Source: a virus
Direction: 5' to 3' (one strand)
DNA length: 31,859 nt
IMG/VR virus record: IMGVR_UViG_3300032083_000398
Span: 1 to 31,859 of that record
The notes under the pieces are model-generated. The model worked only from the letters and a program-made list of their open reading frames with translations. It did not search any database and was not told where the DNA came from. Positions within the stretch are counted from its first letter, which is position 1. Each line of letters starts with the position of its first letter. Positions 18,613 through 25,847 of this stretch are shown in pieces. The position numbers and the translations under genes were made by a program.

Positions 18613-18934
18613 CTTTTTTTACTTCCTCAATAATTTTATCTACGGGACGGGCATCACGCTCGACAAATTCCGCCCCCAGTCCGGTGTATCCGGCTTTATC
18701 TATCCACGAATCCTCATGGTCTATCGTCTCTATCAGACGACTTGTTTTAACCCAGTCCATCATCAACGTGACGTGGGCCGGGGTTAGGTAACCGTGGCTT
18801 TTTAGGGCCCCGTTCATAATAACGTTCCAACCATCAGCGATACGCCCGTGATTTTCGTAAGCATCACCGTAGTCTTTTGCTCTTGGCCCGTTAATTAATT
18901 GCTTGGCGGCATCCAACACTTCATCACGTTTCAT
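18572..18934 (-). CDS. DUF6378-like phage protein
   Basis: A 120-aa product from ATG 18934-18932 (MKRDEVLDAAKQLINGPRAK). It overlaps the upstream TGA as TGATG, with GGTGAAG before it. The sequence DYGDAYENHGRIADGWNVIM, then LTPAHVTLMMDWVKTSRL and DHEDSWIDKAGYTGLGAEF, matches the phage DUF6378 family as I know it. It is a helical protein with conserved Asp/Glu/His residues arranged like nucleotide-pyrophosphohydrolase (MazG-type) helices, although the activity is unproven. A role in dNTP housekeeping next to the polymerase gene is plausible. The C-terminus (KKDGKFTNGYVRPQK) overlaps the polymerase start by 41 bases. Confidence 0.8.
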   Translation of the reverse strand: MKRDEVLDAAKQLINGPRAKDYGDAYENHGRIADGWNVIMNGALKSHGYLTPAHVTLMMDWVKTSRLIETIDHEDSWIDKAGYTGLGAEFVERDARPVDKIIEEVKKDGKFTNGYVRPQK

Positions 18935-19152
18935 CAGTGCTTCACCGTGTTTGAGCTTCCTGTGTGGACAAATGTGTTTAACTCTTCGTCCCATGTGAAG
19001 TTTTCGCAAGGAATGTCCTCATCCTTAACGGCGGGATCGCCCCACATCTTTCTTGTCCGCACTGCGTCAAGATCGGTCACGCCCATCTTTTCGTACTCTT
19101 CGCGCTTTTTCTTTTCGTGTTCGCACCATTCATCATAAGTCATTTTCTTCAT
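18934..19152 (-). CDS. 72-aa charged protein, unknown
   Basis: A 72-aa product starting MKKMTYDEWCEHEKKKREEY, with GGGAGAAAAC upstream. A charged N-terminal helix is followed by VTDLDAVRTRKMWGDPAVKD and DIPCENFTWDEELNTFVHTG. Two cysteines are too far apart to argue for a metal site. No family recognised. It overlaps the zinc-ribbon gene upstream by 20 bases and the DUF6378-like gene downstream by TGATG, so it belongs to the replication operon. Confidence 0.68.
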   Translation of the reverse strand: MKKMTYDEWCEHEKKKREEYEKMGVTDLDAVRTRKMWGDPAVKDEDIPCENFTWDEELNTFVHTGSSNTVKH

Positions 19153-19297
19153 TAGTTTTCTCCCTTGGATAATATGCCAAAACTAAAGTGTTACATTTTG
19201 GACAGTGAAAGTTAGATTCAAACAAGTAATCTTCTGAGTCCTCGCAGTCGTGATCCCCACCCCAGATCAGTTCTGTTTTACAGTGCCAACAATTCAT
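19133..19297 (-). CDS. 54-aa zinc-ribbon protein
   Basis: A 54-aa frame from ATG 19297-19295, overlapping the stop of the 114-aa gene as ATGA and the next gene by 20 bases. The sequence has CWHC at residues 3-6 with KTELIWGGDHDCEDSEDYLF after it, and CPKC at 32-35 followed by NTLVLAYYP. This is a compact C-x2-C ... C-x2-C zinc ribbon of a type that recurs in marine phage contigs (CWxC.TELIWGGDH ... HCPxC) as I remember them. A link to replication or transcription is suggested only by the operon. Confidence 0.75.
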   Translation of the reverse strand: MNCWHCKTELIWGGDHDCEDSEDYLFESNFHCPKCNTLVLAYYPREKTNEENDL

Positions 19298-19638
19298 GCC
19301 TTTTCGCCCTTAAATAATTGGCTTTCCCACTGGCATACCTCGTTGATATGCGTGTGTCGTGTTGTTGGGCGCACCATGCCAACTTTTTCAACCCACCCTA
19401 AATTTCTTAAAGACACCATCATTGCTCCCCAAACGTTATGATGGTGGGGGTCGGACATACCTTGTGATCTGCAAAAAGCACAAATCTTGCCGCCTTCAAC
19501 AAACTTGTGTTCTGAGAGATACTTTGCTGCATTTTGATAGTATTCTTGCTTCCACTCGTCATCCGCGTGAACATAAGCTCGGTCTATCTCAGCTTCAATA
19601 AAGTCAAACCGCTGTTGTTCAGAAAGGTTTTCACTCAT
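19294..19638 (-). CDS. 114-aa His/Cys-containing phage protein
   Basis: A 114-aa product starting MSENLSEQQRFDFIEAEIDR. The N-terminal half is helical and acidic. Then come CAFCRSQGMSDPHHHNVWGA and MMVSLRNLGWVEKVGMVRPT, with HTHINEVCQWES near the end. The PHHHNVWGA ... GW ... G ... HTH pattern is a recurrent short phage domain (PHHPNAWGA type), a small winged-helix-like unit of unknown role; CxxC may add a metal site. It overlaps the helicase stop as ATGA and the zinc-ribbon start as ATGA. Function is not known; a DNA-binding accessory to the helicase is a guess. Confidence 0.7.
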   Translation of the reverse strand: MSENLSEQQRFDFIEAEIDRAYVHADDEWKQEYYQNAAKYLSEHKFVEGGKICAFCRSQGMSDPHHHNVWGAMMVSLRNLGWVEKVGMVRPTTRHTHINEVCQWESQLFKGEKA

Positions 19639-21152
19639 AAGTCATAACTCCTTGACATATCATCTGCATCGACAATGTATAAGTTCTTCTTGGTCCGTGT
19701 GACGCCGACGTAAAACACACGGTGCATATCGTCTGGATTAATCCTCATGTCTTCGTCCGCAGCGGGACTAAGGTCCGTGAACAACACAACGTTATCAGCT
19801 TCCCCGCCCTTTGACCCGTGGATCGTGGACGCTGTAATGCGGGGTATCCCGTTAAACTTCTCGCCCCGTCGTAAAAGAGAGGTGATATATGCCCGGTCTG
19901 TCTCTGGCAGTTTGTCCATTGCGTCAGACCAGATCATTTCTTTTGTAGCCAGAAGGCCGTGATCCGCGGACAATGTGTCGAAGGTAACCATGTCCTGATC
20001 GTCTACTGCGGGCAGTTTTTTAAAGCCCCGTTGGACGCGATTACCGACGGACATGAAGTTGTAAATCTTCCGCACCACTTCGCCCGACACTTCTTTTCCT
20101 TTACGCAGTTGCTCCCAACCGTTTACTGCGTCTGATATTTTCTCGCTGATGGACCGTTGGCCGCGGTAGTTAAACAGGTAACCGCCCGACTTTAGGTCGT
20201 AGGCCACGGGTATTAGTTGGTAGGCGGCTTGGGAAAGTATAAGCCAAGAGCCGTCGCTCATGTCGAGAGAGTTGACAGAGTTAATTCTTGTAATGTTACC
20301 GGGCTCGTTCTTGGGCTCGTATTTCTTTGGAAAGCGTCGTTTAATCCTTTTCACCACCTTACCCGCCAGTTGATGCACTCTTTCGGGCACACGGTAGGAC
20401 TGCGAAAGGGTTTCTGACCCACCGGGTAGATTAATAAACTGGTCAACGTCGGCTCCCGCCCAGCGATAAATGGCTTGGTCATCATCTCCCGCGGCGTACA
20501 TACGATCAGAGTGTTTATCTAATATATGAGCTATGTCCCACTGTAGCGGACTTAAATCCTGTGCTTCGTCTAAGAAACACAGGTCAAACTGTGGACAATA
20601 TTTGTCTGACTCTTTTACAAACTCAGCAAGCATGTCGGTAAAATCGTACAGACCCAAGGTTTCTTTGTATAACTTTAGGCAACTATCAACATATTGGATG
20701 GTGTTCCAATCAGGTTCGATACTACTGTGGTTGTACTGTTCGCGAAGACTAACCTTACGCAACCGGGCCAAGTTAATTAATCCTAGAATAGGATCACTGC
20801 TTGCCACAACGCTAGAAACGTCATCATCAAAGTTTGCGTTCTTAGCCGCGCCCAACGGAATGTTTATACTGGTGCTGAGTTCCCGGTAGTTTGCTTCTTG
20901 CATGACTTGCTCTGGGCGTATGTCAGTCATTGTAAGGGCCAGAGAATGCAAGGTCCGAAAATACACTAGGTCTTTCTTCGGATCAAGGTTGAAGCGCACA
21001 GAGGCCCTCTCCTGCGCTTCTGTGGATGCTTTGCGGGTAAAGGCTAGGAAAGCAATGCGGTGAGGGTGAACACCCTTCTCAAAGGCGTCATCAACCATGT
21101 TCAACAAAGTAGTTGTTTTTCCCGTGCCGGGCGGTCCAAAAATCCTAAACAT
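19635..21152 (-). CDS. UvrD/Rep-like SF1 DNA helicase
   Basis: A 505-aa 3'-5' superfamily 1 helicase. Walker A GPPGTGKTT lies at residues 6-14, right at the N-terminus. Motif Ia is AFLAFTRKASTEA, motif II FLDEAQDLSPLQ, motif III GDDDQAIYRWAGAD and motif IV LSQSYRVPERV. Motifs V and VI are ASTIHGSKGGEADNVVL and RVFYVGVTRTKKNL. All ATPase motifs are intact; the 2B region is short compared with UvrD (about 720 aa). It probably serves as the replicative or accessory helicase with the primase and polymerase. The ATG follows the TAG of the tiny helix-turn-helix gene by one base and the stop overlaps the 114-aa gene as ATGA. Confidence 0.92.
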   Translation of the reverse strand: MFRIFGPPGTGKTTTLLNMVDDAFEKGVHPHRIAFLAFTRKASTEAQERASVRFNLDPKKDLVYFRTLHSLALTMTDIRPEQVMQEANYRELSTSINIPLGAAKNANFDDDVSSVVASSDPILGLINLARLRKVSLREQYNHSSIEPDWNTIQYVDSCLKLYKETLGLYDFTDMLAEFVKESDKYCPQFDLCFLDEAQDLSPLQWDIAHILDKHSDRMYAAGDDDQAIYRWAGADVDQFINLPGGSETLSQSYRVPERVHQLAGKVVKRIKRRFPKKYEPKNEPGNITRINSVNSLDMSDGSWLILSQAAYQLIPVAYDLKSGGYLFNYRGQRSISEKISDAVNGWEQLRKGKEVSGEVVRKIYNFMSVGNRVQRGFKKLPAVDDQDMVTFDTLSADHGLLATKEMIWSDAMDKLPETDRAYITSLLRRGEKFNGIPRITASTIHGSKGGEADNVVLFTDLSPAADEDMRINPDDMHRVFYVGVTRTKKNLYIVDADDMSRSYDL

Positions 21153-21153
21153 A

Positions 21154-21300
21154 CTAAGACTTTGCTTTTTTGTATATTTGTTGGACGCGCTGTTTAGATA
21201 TTCTAAACCACTTAGCGACCGCGGTCATTGTCATACGCTCATCGTCAATCAAACGAATAATCTCAGCGTTTCGCACGGCCTTAGTGTCATCCGGACTCAT
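21154..21300 (-). CDS. 48-aa helix-turn-helix protein between primase and helicase
   Basis: A frame from ATG 21300-21298 to TAG 21156-21154. Its ATG overlaps the primase stop as TAATG and its stop is one base from the helicase ATG. The sequence MSPDDTKAVRNAEIIRLIDD continues with MTMTAVAKWFRISKQRVQQI and ends YKKAKS. The segment TAVAKWFRISKQRVQQIYKKA is a textbook helix-turn-helix, like sigma region 4 or Trp-repressor-type recognition helices (SKQRVQQI). Such a tiny single-domain DNA binder inside the replication operon could be an origin or promoter factor. Confidence 0.7.
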   Translation of the reverse strand: MSPDDTKAVRNAEIIRLIDDERMTMTAVAKWFRISKQRVQQIYKKAKS

Positions 21301-22838
21301 TAGAACGGGGCCTCCTGTTGTGAACCAAACTTCGGCGGTTCAATTTCTATGTCTACATTATCAAAAGACGGTATCTGCCATACCCGTACAGACCTTCCTT
21401 TAATCTTCAACGTTGTGCTTTGACCGTTAATATCGCGCAGTCTTTGTGCCATCTTATGTGCTTTATATTCAAAAAACTTATTCTTTTTAAGAAAGTTTTC
21501 AAAGTCTTTAAGACGAAAATATGTCTTTCCTTGTTCCTCATCAGTCCAAGGTCGGCGGAGCAAGATTTCTTCTTTGTCCTGCGCTTGTTGTAGGTGACGA
21601 CAGAACTCTTCAAGGTAGTCGTAAAACTGTCCGCTAATGCTGGCGTCTTGTGCTACTTCTATAATTGCGCTCTCGTTGTCGCGCATTTCGTTCATCAACG
21701 AACTGATCCGGCCTTCCCACTGGTTCTTAGCTACAGAGCGTGGCATAAAGTTAAGCTGCTCCATGCAAGACTTTTGAAACAAAGGTTGAGACATTAGAGC
21801 TTCAGTGTCCAACTCAAGAGGCTCCCCGTTAACGTCCATAAACCAAACGGGCGGGGTAGAGTTGTACTTACGCAGGTTTGCAATTGTAGCCCCTGCTACA
21901 GCCGCTCCTATGCCAAACTTACGGGTTCGGCAAAGTTCTTTGTTGCAGTGTGAATTTATTGGAGCGTCAGAACATTTGTAGGCGTAGTCTTTCCGCTGTA
22001 CTTGTTTGGCGACTATGTTGACCTCTGGCAGTGGTAGTGGCGGAGCAAGGTACTCCATGTTGTAGCGTAATATTTCAGATTCCCAACTATCTGGATAGGC
22101 TTTTCGTAGATAAACCCCGATGTTGAATAACCCATTATTTCTACCCCCTTCGCTAATCTTTGCTTTACAAAGTATCTGAAGACAGGGCGGAGCGTCCTTC
22201 ATAAGGTCAGCTTCACCGCCGCCTACTACTTGTAGCTTAACGATTTCTTCTGGGGTTTGAACATATCTTTCGTATAGTTCTACAAACTCTTCTAACGTGG
22301 CAGAGGTGCCGTCATCCAAAAATGCGTACCTCAAGCCGTTTTCATGGTCGTAGTATGGCAGATTGAGAAAGTTACCTACATCTCCACGATCTAGGTGTAG
22401 TTTAATCTGCTTTGGAAATATCTCGCTTTCGCCATAGCCCAGCGCGGCAGACATATTTTGTAAAGACTTCTGCATGTCTTTTGCTTCGATCCAATCTTTG
22501 GAGAACAAAAAACAATGCGCTCCGCCAGACTTTGACCGACAGACAACTAAAGGTAGTTTTAGCCGACGTATCTTTTCTATTAACAACTTGTGATCTAACG
22601 GGTACTGGTCAATGTCGATACATCCCCAGATGCACTGGTTGTCCTCATTAATTGGTATAATACCCAGACCTGTGCCGCCGCCTTTTAAATGACTTTCCCA
22701 AAGCTTCGTGGTCCGCGGGGACTTGAGGACGCCCGCCTTTCCTTTAGCCTTACCGTTAGACCCGGTGGACTCAATCTTAAAATAACCATAAGCTTCTTTG
22801 AGACCATCGAAGATGGTCATAAACTTTTTTATTGACAT
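21300..22838 (-). CDS. AEP-type primase (primase-polymerase-like)
   Basis: A 512-aa archaeo-eukaryotic primase. The catalytic core has GCIDIDQY (DxD at 75-77), VVCRSKSGGAHCFLF (SGGAH at 104-108, the nucleotide-binding His) and EIFPKQ with GNFLNLPYY near 139-162. This order resembles the AEP of TOTE-type primases. A helical PriCT-like region follows (RNNGLFNIGVYLRKAYPDSW). A cysteine cluster CSDAPINSHCNKELC near 292-306 may bind zinc. No Walker motifs, so helicase activity is supplied separately by the UvrD-like and SNF2-like genes. GGGGG precedes the ATG, just after a hairpin with a T-run that may limit expression relative to the SSB-like gene. Confidence 0.87.
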   Translation of the reverse strand: MSIKKFMTIFDGLKEAYGYFKIESTGSNGKAKGKAGVLKSPRTTKLWESHLKGGGTGLGIIPINEDNQCIWGCIDIDQYPLDHKLLIEKIRRLKLPLVVCRSKSGGAHCFLFSKDWIEAKDMQKSLQNMSAALGYGESEIFPKQIKLHLDRGDVGNFLNLPYYDHENGLRYAFLDDGTSATLEEFVELYERYVQTPEEIVKLQVVGGGEADLMKDAPPCLQILCKAKISEGGRNNGLFNIGVYLRKAYPDSWESEILRYNMEYLAPPLPLPEVNIVAKQVQRKDYAYKCSDAPINSHCNKELCRTRKFGIGAAVAGATIANLRKYNSTPPVWFMDVNGEPLELDTEALMSQPLFQKSCMEQLNFMPRSVAKNQWEGRISSLMNEMRDNESAIIEVAQDASISGQFYDYLEEFCRHLQQAQDKEEILLRRPWTDEEQGKTYFRLKDFENFLKKNKFFEYKAHKMAQRLRDINGQSTTLKIKGRSVRVWQIPSFDNVDIEIEPPKFGSQQEAPF

Positions 22839-22852
22839 GAATGCCCCCTACG

Positions 22853-22885
22853 GAAAAAGGAGTGGCGGAGCCTAGACCCCGCCAC
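22853..22885 (-). terminator. Hairpin with T-run between SSB-like and primase genes
   Basis: Stem GTGGCGG/CCGCCAC (22862-22868 with 22879-22885), ten-base loop, then TCCTTTTT. The interrupted T-run suggests partial termination, which would make the SSB-like protein more abundant than the primase. Confidence 0.65.
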
Positions 22886-22894
22886 ATTGACGAC

Positions 22895-23707
22895 TTAAAA
22901 CGGTATTTCGTCTTCCTTAACAGGATCACTGTCACTTTCTTTGACAGAACTACCATCGTCTTCCGTATGCTTGACCACAACGTCACCCGCAGAAATACTT
23001 TCTGCAAATGCTTTGCCGCGGTTATAGGTCCCTGCGTCTGTCACAGGACCTTCCACTGACATTTCCCAACCGTGCCAGTCTCCCTTAGAGTTACCTTCTG
23101 AAATAGTTTTCATATGATAAATGTGAGACCAACGGGGCGGAGTAAAAGGACCGTTAGTACCTTGAACAGAACGAGACATCATCATGCTATTCCATTTACG
23201 CGACTTTTTAAGCTGCGTGGACTTCATTGCAATAAGAGCCGTTTCAACTGCACCGTCATCATTAACTAACAAAACAAAGTGCTGGTGAGTTTCTTCAAGG
23301 TATTCACCTGAACCGTCAGTAAGGTAATCTTTATTATCACCATACTTATCACTATCGCGCTCAGTGTTTGGAAGCGTGTCTCCGGGTTCATATATATTTG
23401 TTGGACCCCCGCTCCCTTCTCCTCGTTTAGCCCATTGGATAAACCTACGCTGGTAAGCACAAGGTATAACCTTCACACCTTCTTTACCTTTGTAGGCAAC
23501 ACCCGTGACGGTGTTGTAAATGTCTCCTTTACGAGCCGTCTCATGTTCGTCTAACTCAGGTGCGTTACCTGAAAGAACTTTAAGAAATGGAAGAGCTAAA
23601 TCTTCTTGCCCCAAATTCTCCATGCCCTTATTAGCGTCTGCTTCAAACATAGAAATATCGAAAGTTGCCACCTCAGTTTTGGCGGTCTTAGCTACTGCTT
23701 TATTCAT
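22895..23707 (-). CDS. Single-stranded DNA-binding protein with SSB-type acidic tip
   Basis: A 270-aa protein whose last residues (VKEDEIPF, after an acidic linker) match the C-terminal tip of bacterial SSB (DDDIPF) that docks replication and repair proteins. The N-terminal 220 residues form a beta-rich domain with many aromatics (YQRRFIQWAKRGEGSG, PFTPPRWSHIYHMKTI, DWHGWEMSVEGP), suitable for stacking on ssDNA. It is longer than E. coli SSB (178 aa) and not a classic OB match by eye, so the call rests on the tip, composition and position. AAGGG precedes the ATG, one base after the upstream stop. A hairpin follows directly. Confidence 0.78.
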   Translation of the reverse strand: MNKAVAKTAKTEVATFDISMFEADANKGMENLGQEDLALPFLKVLSGNAPELDEHETARKGDIYNTVTGVAYKGKEGVKVIPCAYQRRFIQWAKRGEGSGGPTNIYEPGDTLPNTERDSDKYGDNKDYLTDGSGEYLEETHQHFVLLVNDDGAVETALIAMKSTQLKKSRKWNSMMMSRSVQGTNGPFTPPRWSHIYHMKTISEGNSKGDWHGWEMSVEGPVTDAGTYNRGKAFAESISAGDVVVKHTEDDGSSVKESDSDPVKEDEIPF

Positions 23708-23708
23708 G

Positions 23709-24296
23709 TTATTTACCCTTCTTGATGTTGATAACAGCGCGTTGACCTACATACGCGCCAAATAGTTCCATTGGAAAATCATCACCTTCTTCGACGCGCT
23801 CTTTTACAAAAGCCCGAAGTGTTTGAGGGTGAACTGCTGTTTTTTGTTCAGGAACGTATCCCTGCTGTTGAGCAAAAGCCGCAAAAGCGTTTGCTTGATC
23901 GTCCTCGCCACGCCCAAACTGGCACTCGACAGTGTTCTTAATAATGTCATCGTAACCGTTATCACGTAACCATTCGTATGCTTGAGGGCGATTGTCTACA
24001 AGGATCGAAGCCCCGTAGGTTGCTTTGACCTCAACGGTGGAACCGTCATCTAGGGCAAAAGAAGAAATGCCAATCTCTGCAAGCATAGAAGGCATATCGT
24101 CGTCAGTAAGTTTTTGAAGCTTTTTCTTAGCAGCCTTGAGGTCTGTCTCAAGGTCTTTTATATAAAGTTCTTCGTCTCGGATTTGTCGGGCCAAGGAAGC
24201 TACCGAAGTAAGCCCTTCTTGATCCACTTTATCGACAGAGGAGGATAAGGTTTTTTCAAAGTCCTGTTCCATCATTTTTAGTATGTTGTCGCTCAT
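23709..24296 (-). CDS. Conserved phage replication-operon protein, unknown
   Basis: A 195-aa product starting MSDNILKMMEQDFEKTLSSS. Residues about 28-72 form a charged coiled coil (IRDEELYIKDLETDLKAAKK). The C-terminal half is alpha/beta: TVEVKATYGASI, YEWLRDNGYDDIIKN, CQFGRGEDDQANAFAAF, VHPQTLRAFVKERVEEGDDF and GAYVGQRAVIN. This pattern recurs in marine phage contigs just upstream of the SSB-like gene as I remember them, but its role is not known to me; a partner of the SSB or a recombination mediator is a guess. It is the first gene of the leftward replication operon, with GAAGGAG before the ATG and a promoter at 24348-24375. Confidence 0.75.
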   Translation of the reverse strand: MSDNILKMMEQDFEKTLSSSVDKVDQEGLTSVASLARQIRDEELYIKDLETDLKAAKKKLQKLTDDDMPSMLAEIGISSFALDDGSTVEVKATYGASILVDNRPQAYEWLRDNGYDDIIKNTVECQFGRGEDDQANAFAAFAQQQGYVPEQKTAVHPQTLRAFVKERVEEGDDFPMELFGAYVGQRAVINIKKGK

Positions 24297-24334
24297 CGCG
24301 TTTCTCCTTCGTAGTTAAAGGCACCTTTCGGGCC

Positions 24335-24362
24335 TTGACAAATACGGATAATATCTTATACT
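24335..24362 (+). promoter_or_regulatory. Sigma70-type promoter for the SNF2 gene
   Basis: TTGACA (24335-24340, perfect), 16-base spacer, TATACT (24357-24362, five of six). Predicted start near 24369; Shine-Dalgarno AGGGG (24388-24392) precedes ATG 24399. Confidence 0.78.
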
Positions 24363-24375
24363 CAGCCCAAGTCAA
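24348..24375 (-). promoter_or_regulatory. Opposing promoter for the replication operon
   Basis: Minus-strand TTGACT (24375-24370), 16-base spacer, TATTAT (24353-24348). It shares 15 bases with the plus-strand promoter: each -10 lies in the other's spacer. RNA polymerase cannot occupy both at once. Confidence 0.75.
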
Positions 24376-24398
24376 GAAGTTTTTTTTAGGGGCAACAA

Positions 24399-25847
24399 AT
24401 GCGCGACTTTAAGTTTAAGACAAAACCATATGACCATCAGAGACAAGCCTTAGAAGAGTCGTGGGCCGCGGAGTATTACGCGCTGTTTATGGAAATGGGA
24501 ACAGGTAAAACTAAGGTGGCTCTTGATACGTTAGCCTGTCTTTTTGAGTCTGGCAAGATCAACAGTGCCTTGGTTATTGCACCGAAAGGCGTGTACGATA
24601 ACTGGGTAAAAAACGAGATTCCTGCACATTTACCAGACCGTATTTCTTGTAAAGTTATACGTTGGACACCCACCAAGGGAATCAAGAAAGAAAAAGAATT
24701 AAAAGATTTTATTGTAGAGAAATACAATGGACTTAAAATATTTGTGATGAACGTCGAAGCGTTTTCCACGCCTCGTGGTACAGATGCGGCAGAAGCGTTT
24801 TTATTTCAAAACCCGGAAAACATGGTTATTGTTGACGAAAGCACAACCATTAAAAACCGCAAAGCCTCGCGGACCAAGAACATTACACGCTTGCAACGAC
24901 TGTCCAAGTATCGCCGTATCTTAACAGGATCACCTATTACAAAGAGCCCTATGGATTTGTTTAGCCAGTGCGACTTTCTAAAAGACAAGGCGCTGGGCTT
25001 TAACAGCTATTTTGCGTTTCAAGCGCGGTATGCAAATGTCCAGCAAAAAACAATGGGGCACCGTAGTTTTCAACAGATTGTAGGATACCGCAGGCTCGAC
25101 GAATTGTCAGATAAACTTGATACTTTCAGCAACAGAATATTAAAAGAAGACTGCTTAGACTTGCCCGAAAAAGTTTATGTACGTCGTGAAGTAGAGCTTA
25201 CTCCAGAACAATTAAAGGTTTACGTTCAGATGAAGAAGCTGGCCTTGGCCAAGCTAGAAAGTGGAGACTTAGCTACTACTGCAAGTGTTTTGACGCAAGT
25301 TATGCGTCTACATCAAATATGCTGCGGATTTTTGCAGCCAGACGAGGGAGAAATACAACCTCTAGCAAACAATCGCTTGAAGGAACTCCTCTCTGTGTCT
25401 GAAGAAGTTCAAGGTAAAGCAATCATTTGGGCGTCGTGGACTTATGACATTCAACAGATAGCTGATGCCTTGCGCGACCGTTTCGGGCCCGATTCGGTCG
25501 CAACTTATTACGGCGGTACACCACAAGATGAAAGACAAGAAACGGTTAATCGCTTCCAAGACAAAGACAGTCCGTTACGGTTCTTTGTAGGGCAACCACG
25601 CACGGGTGGGTATGGCATTACTTTGACTGCCGCCAATACTGTAATCTATTTTTCTAACAGTTACGATTTGGAGATACGACTACAGTCAGAAGATCGTGCC
25701 CACCGCATTGGTCAGACTAACAAGGTCACCTATATTGACCTAGTTTCGTCAGGCACTATTGACGAAAAGATACTCAAAGCTCTGCGCCAGAAGATTGATA
25801 TAGCCGGGCAAGTGTTGGGAGAAGACGCTAAAGACTGGCTGCTTTAG
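24399..25847 (+). CDS. SNF2-family DNA helicase/translocase
   Basis: A 482-aa superfamily 2 ATPase, the only clear plus-strand gene. It starts with the Q-motif-like PYDHQRQALE. Walker A is MGTGKTK (GTGKT at 34-38); motif II is VIVDEST (146-149, DEST in place of the common DEAH). Motif III is ILTGSPITKSP. In the second RecA lobe KAIIWASWTYDIQQIADAL is motif IV, TGGYGITLTAANTVIYF motif V and QSEDRAHRIGQTNKV motif VI with both arginines. It matches the short phage SNF2-like proteins that act as replication or recombination motors. It ends convergently, overlapping the stop of the 483-aa gene by a few bases. Divergent transcription separates it from the rest of the replication genes. Confidence 0.93.
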   Translation: MRDFKFKTKPYDHQRQALEESWAAEYYALFMEMGTGKTKVALDTLACLFESGKINSALVIAPKGVYDNWVKNEIPAHLPDRISCKVIRWTPTKGIKKEKELKDFIVEKYNGLKIFVMNVEAFSTPRGTDAAEAFLFQNPENMVIVDESTTIKNRKASRTKNITRLQRLSKYRRILTGSPITKSPMDLFSQCDFLKDKALGFNSYFAFQARYANVQQKTMGHRSFQQIVGYRRLDELSDKLDTFSNRILKEDCLDLPEKVYVRREVELTPEQLKVYVQMKKLALAKLESGDLATTASVLTQVMRLHQICCGFLQPDEGEIQPLANNRLKELLSVSEEVQGKAIIWASWTYDIQQIADALRDRFGPDSVATYYGGTPQDERQETVNRFQDKDSPLRFFVGQPRTGGYGITLTAANTVIYFSNSYDLEIRLQSEDRAHRIGQTNKVTYIDLVSSGTIDEKILKALRQKIDIAGQVLGEDAKDWLL

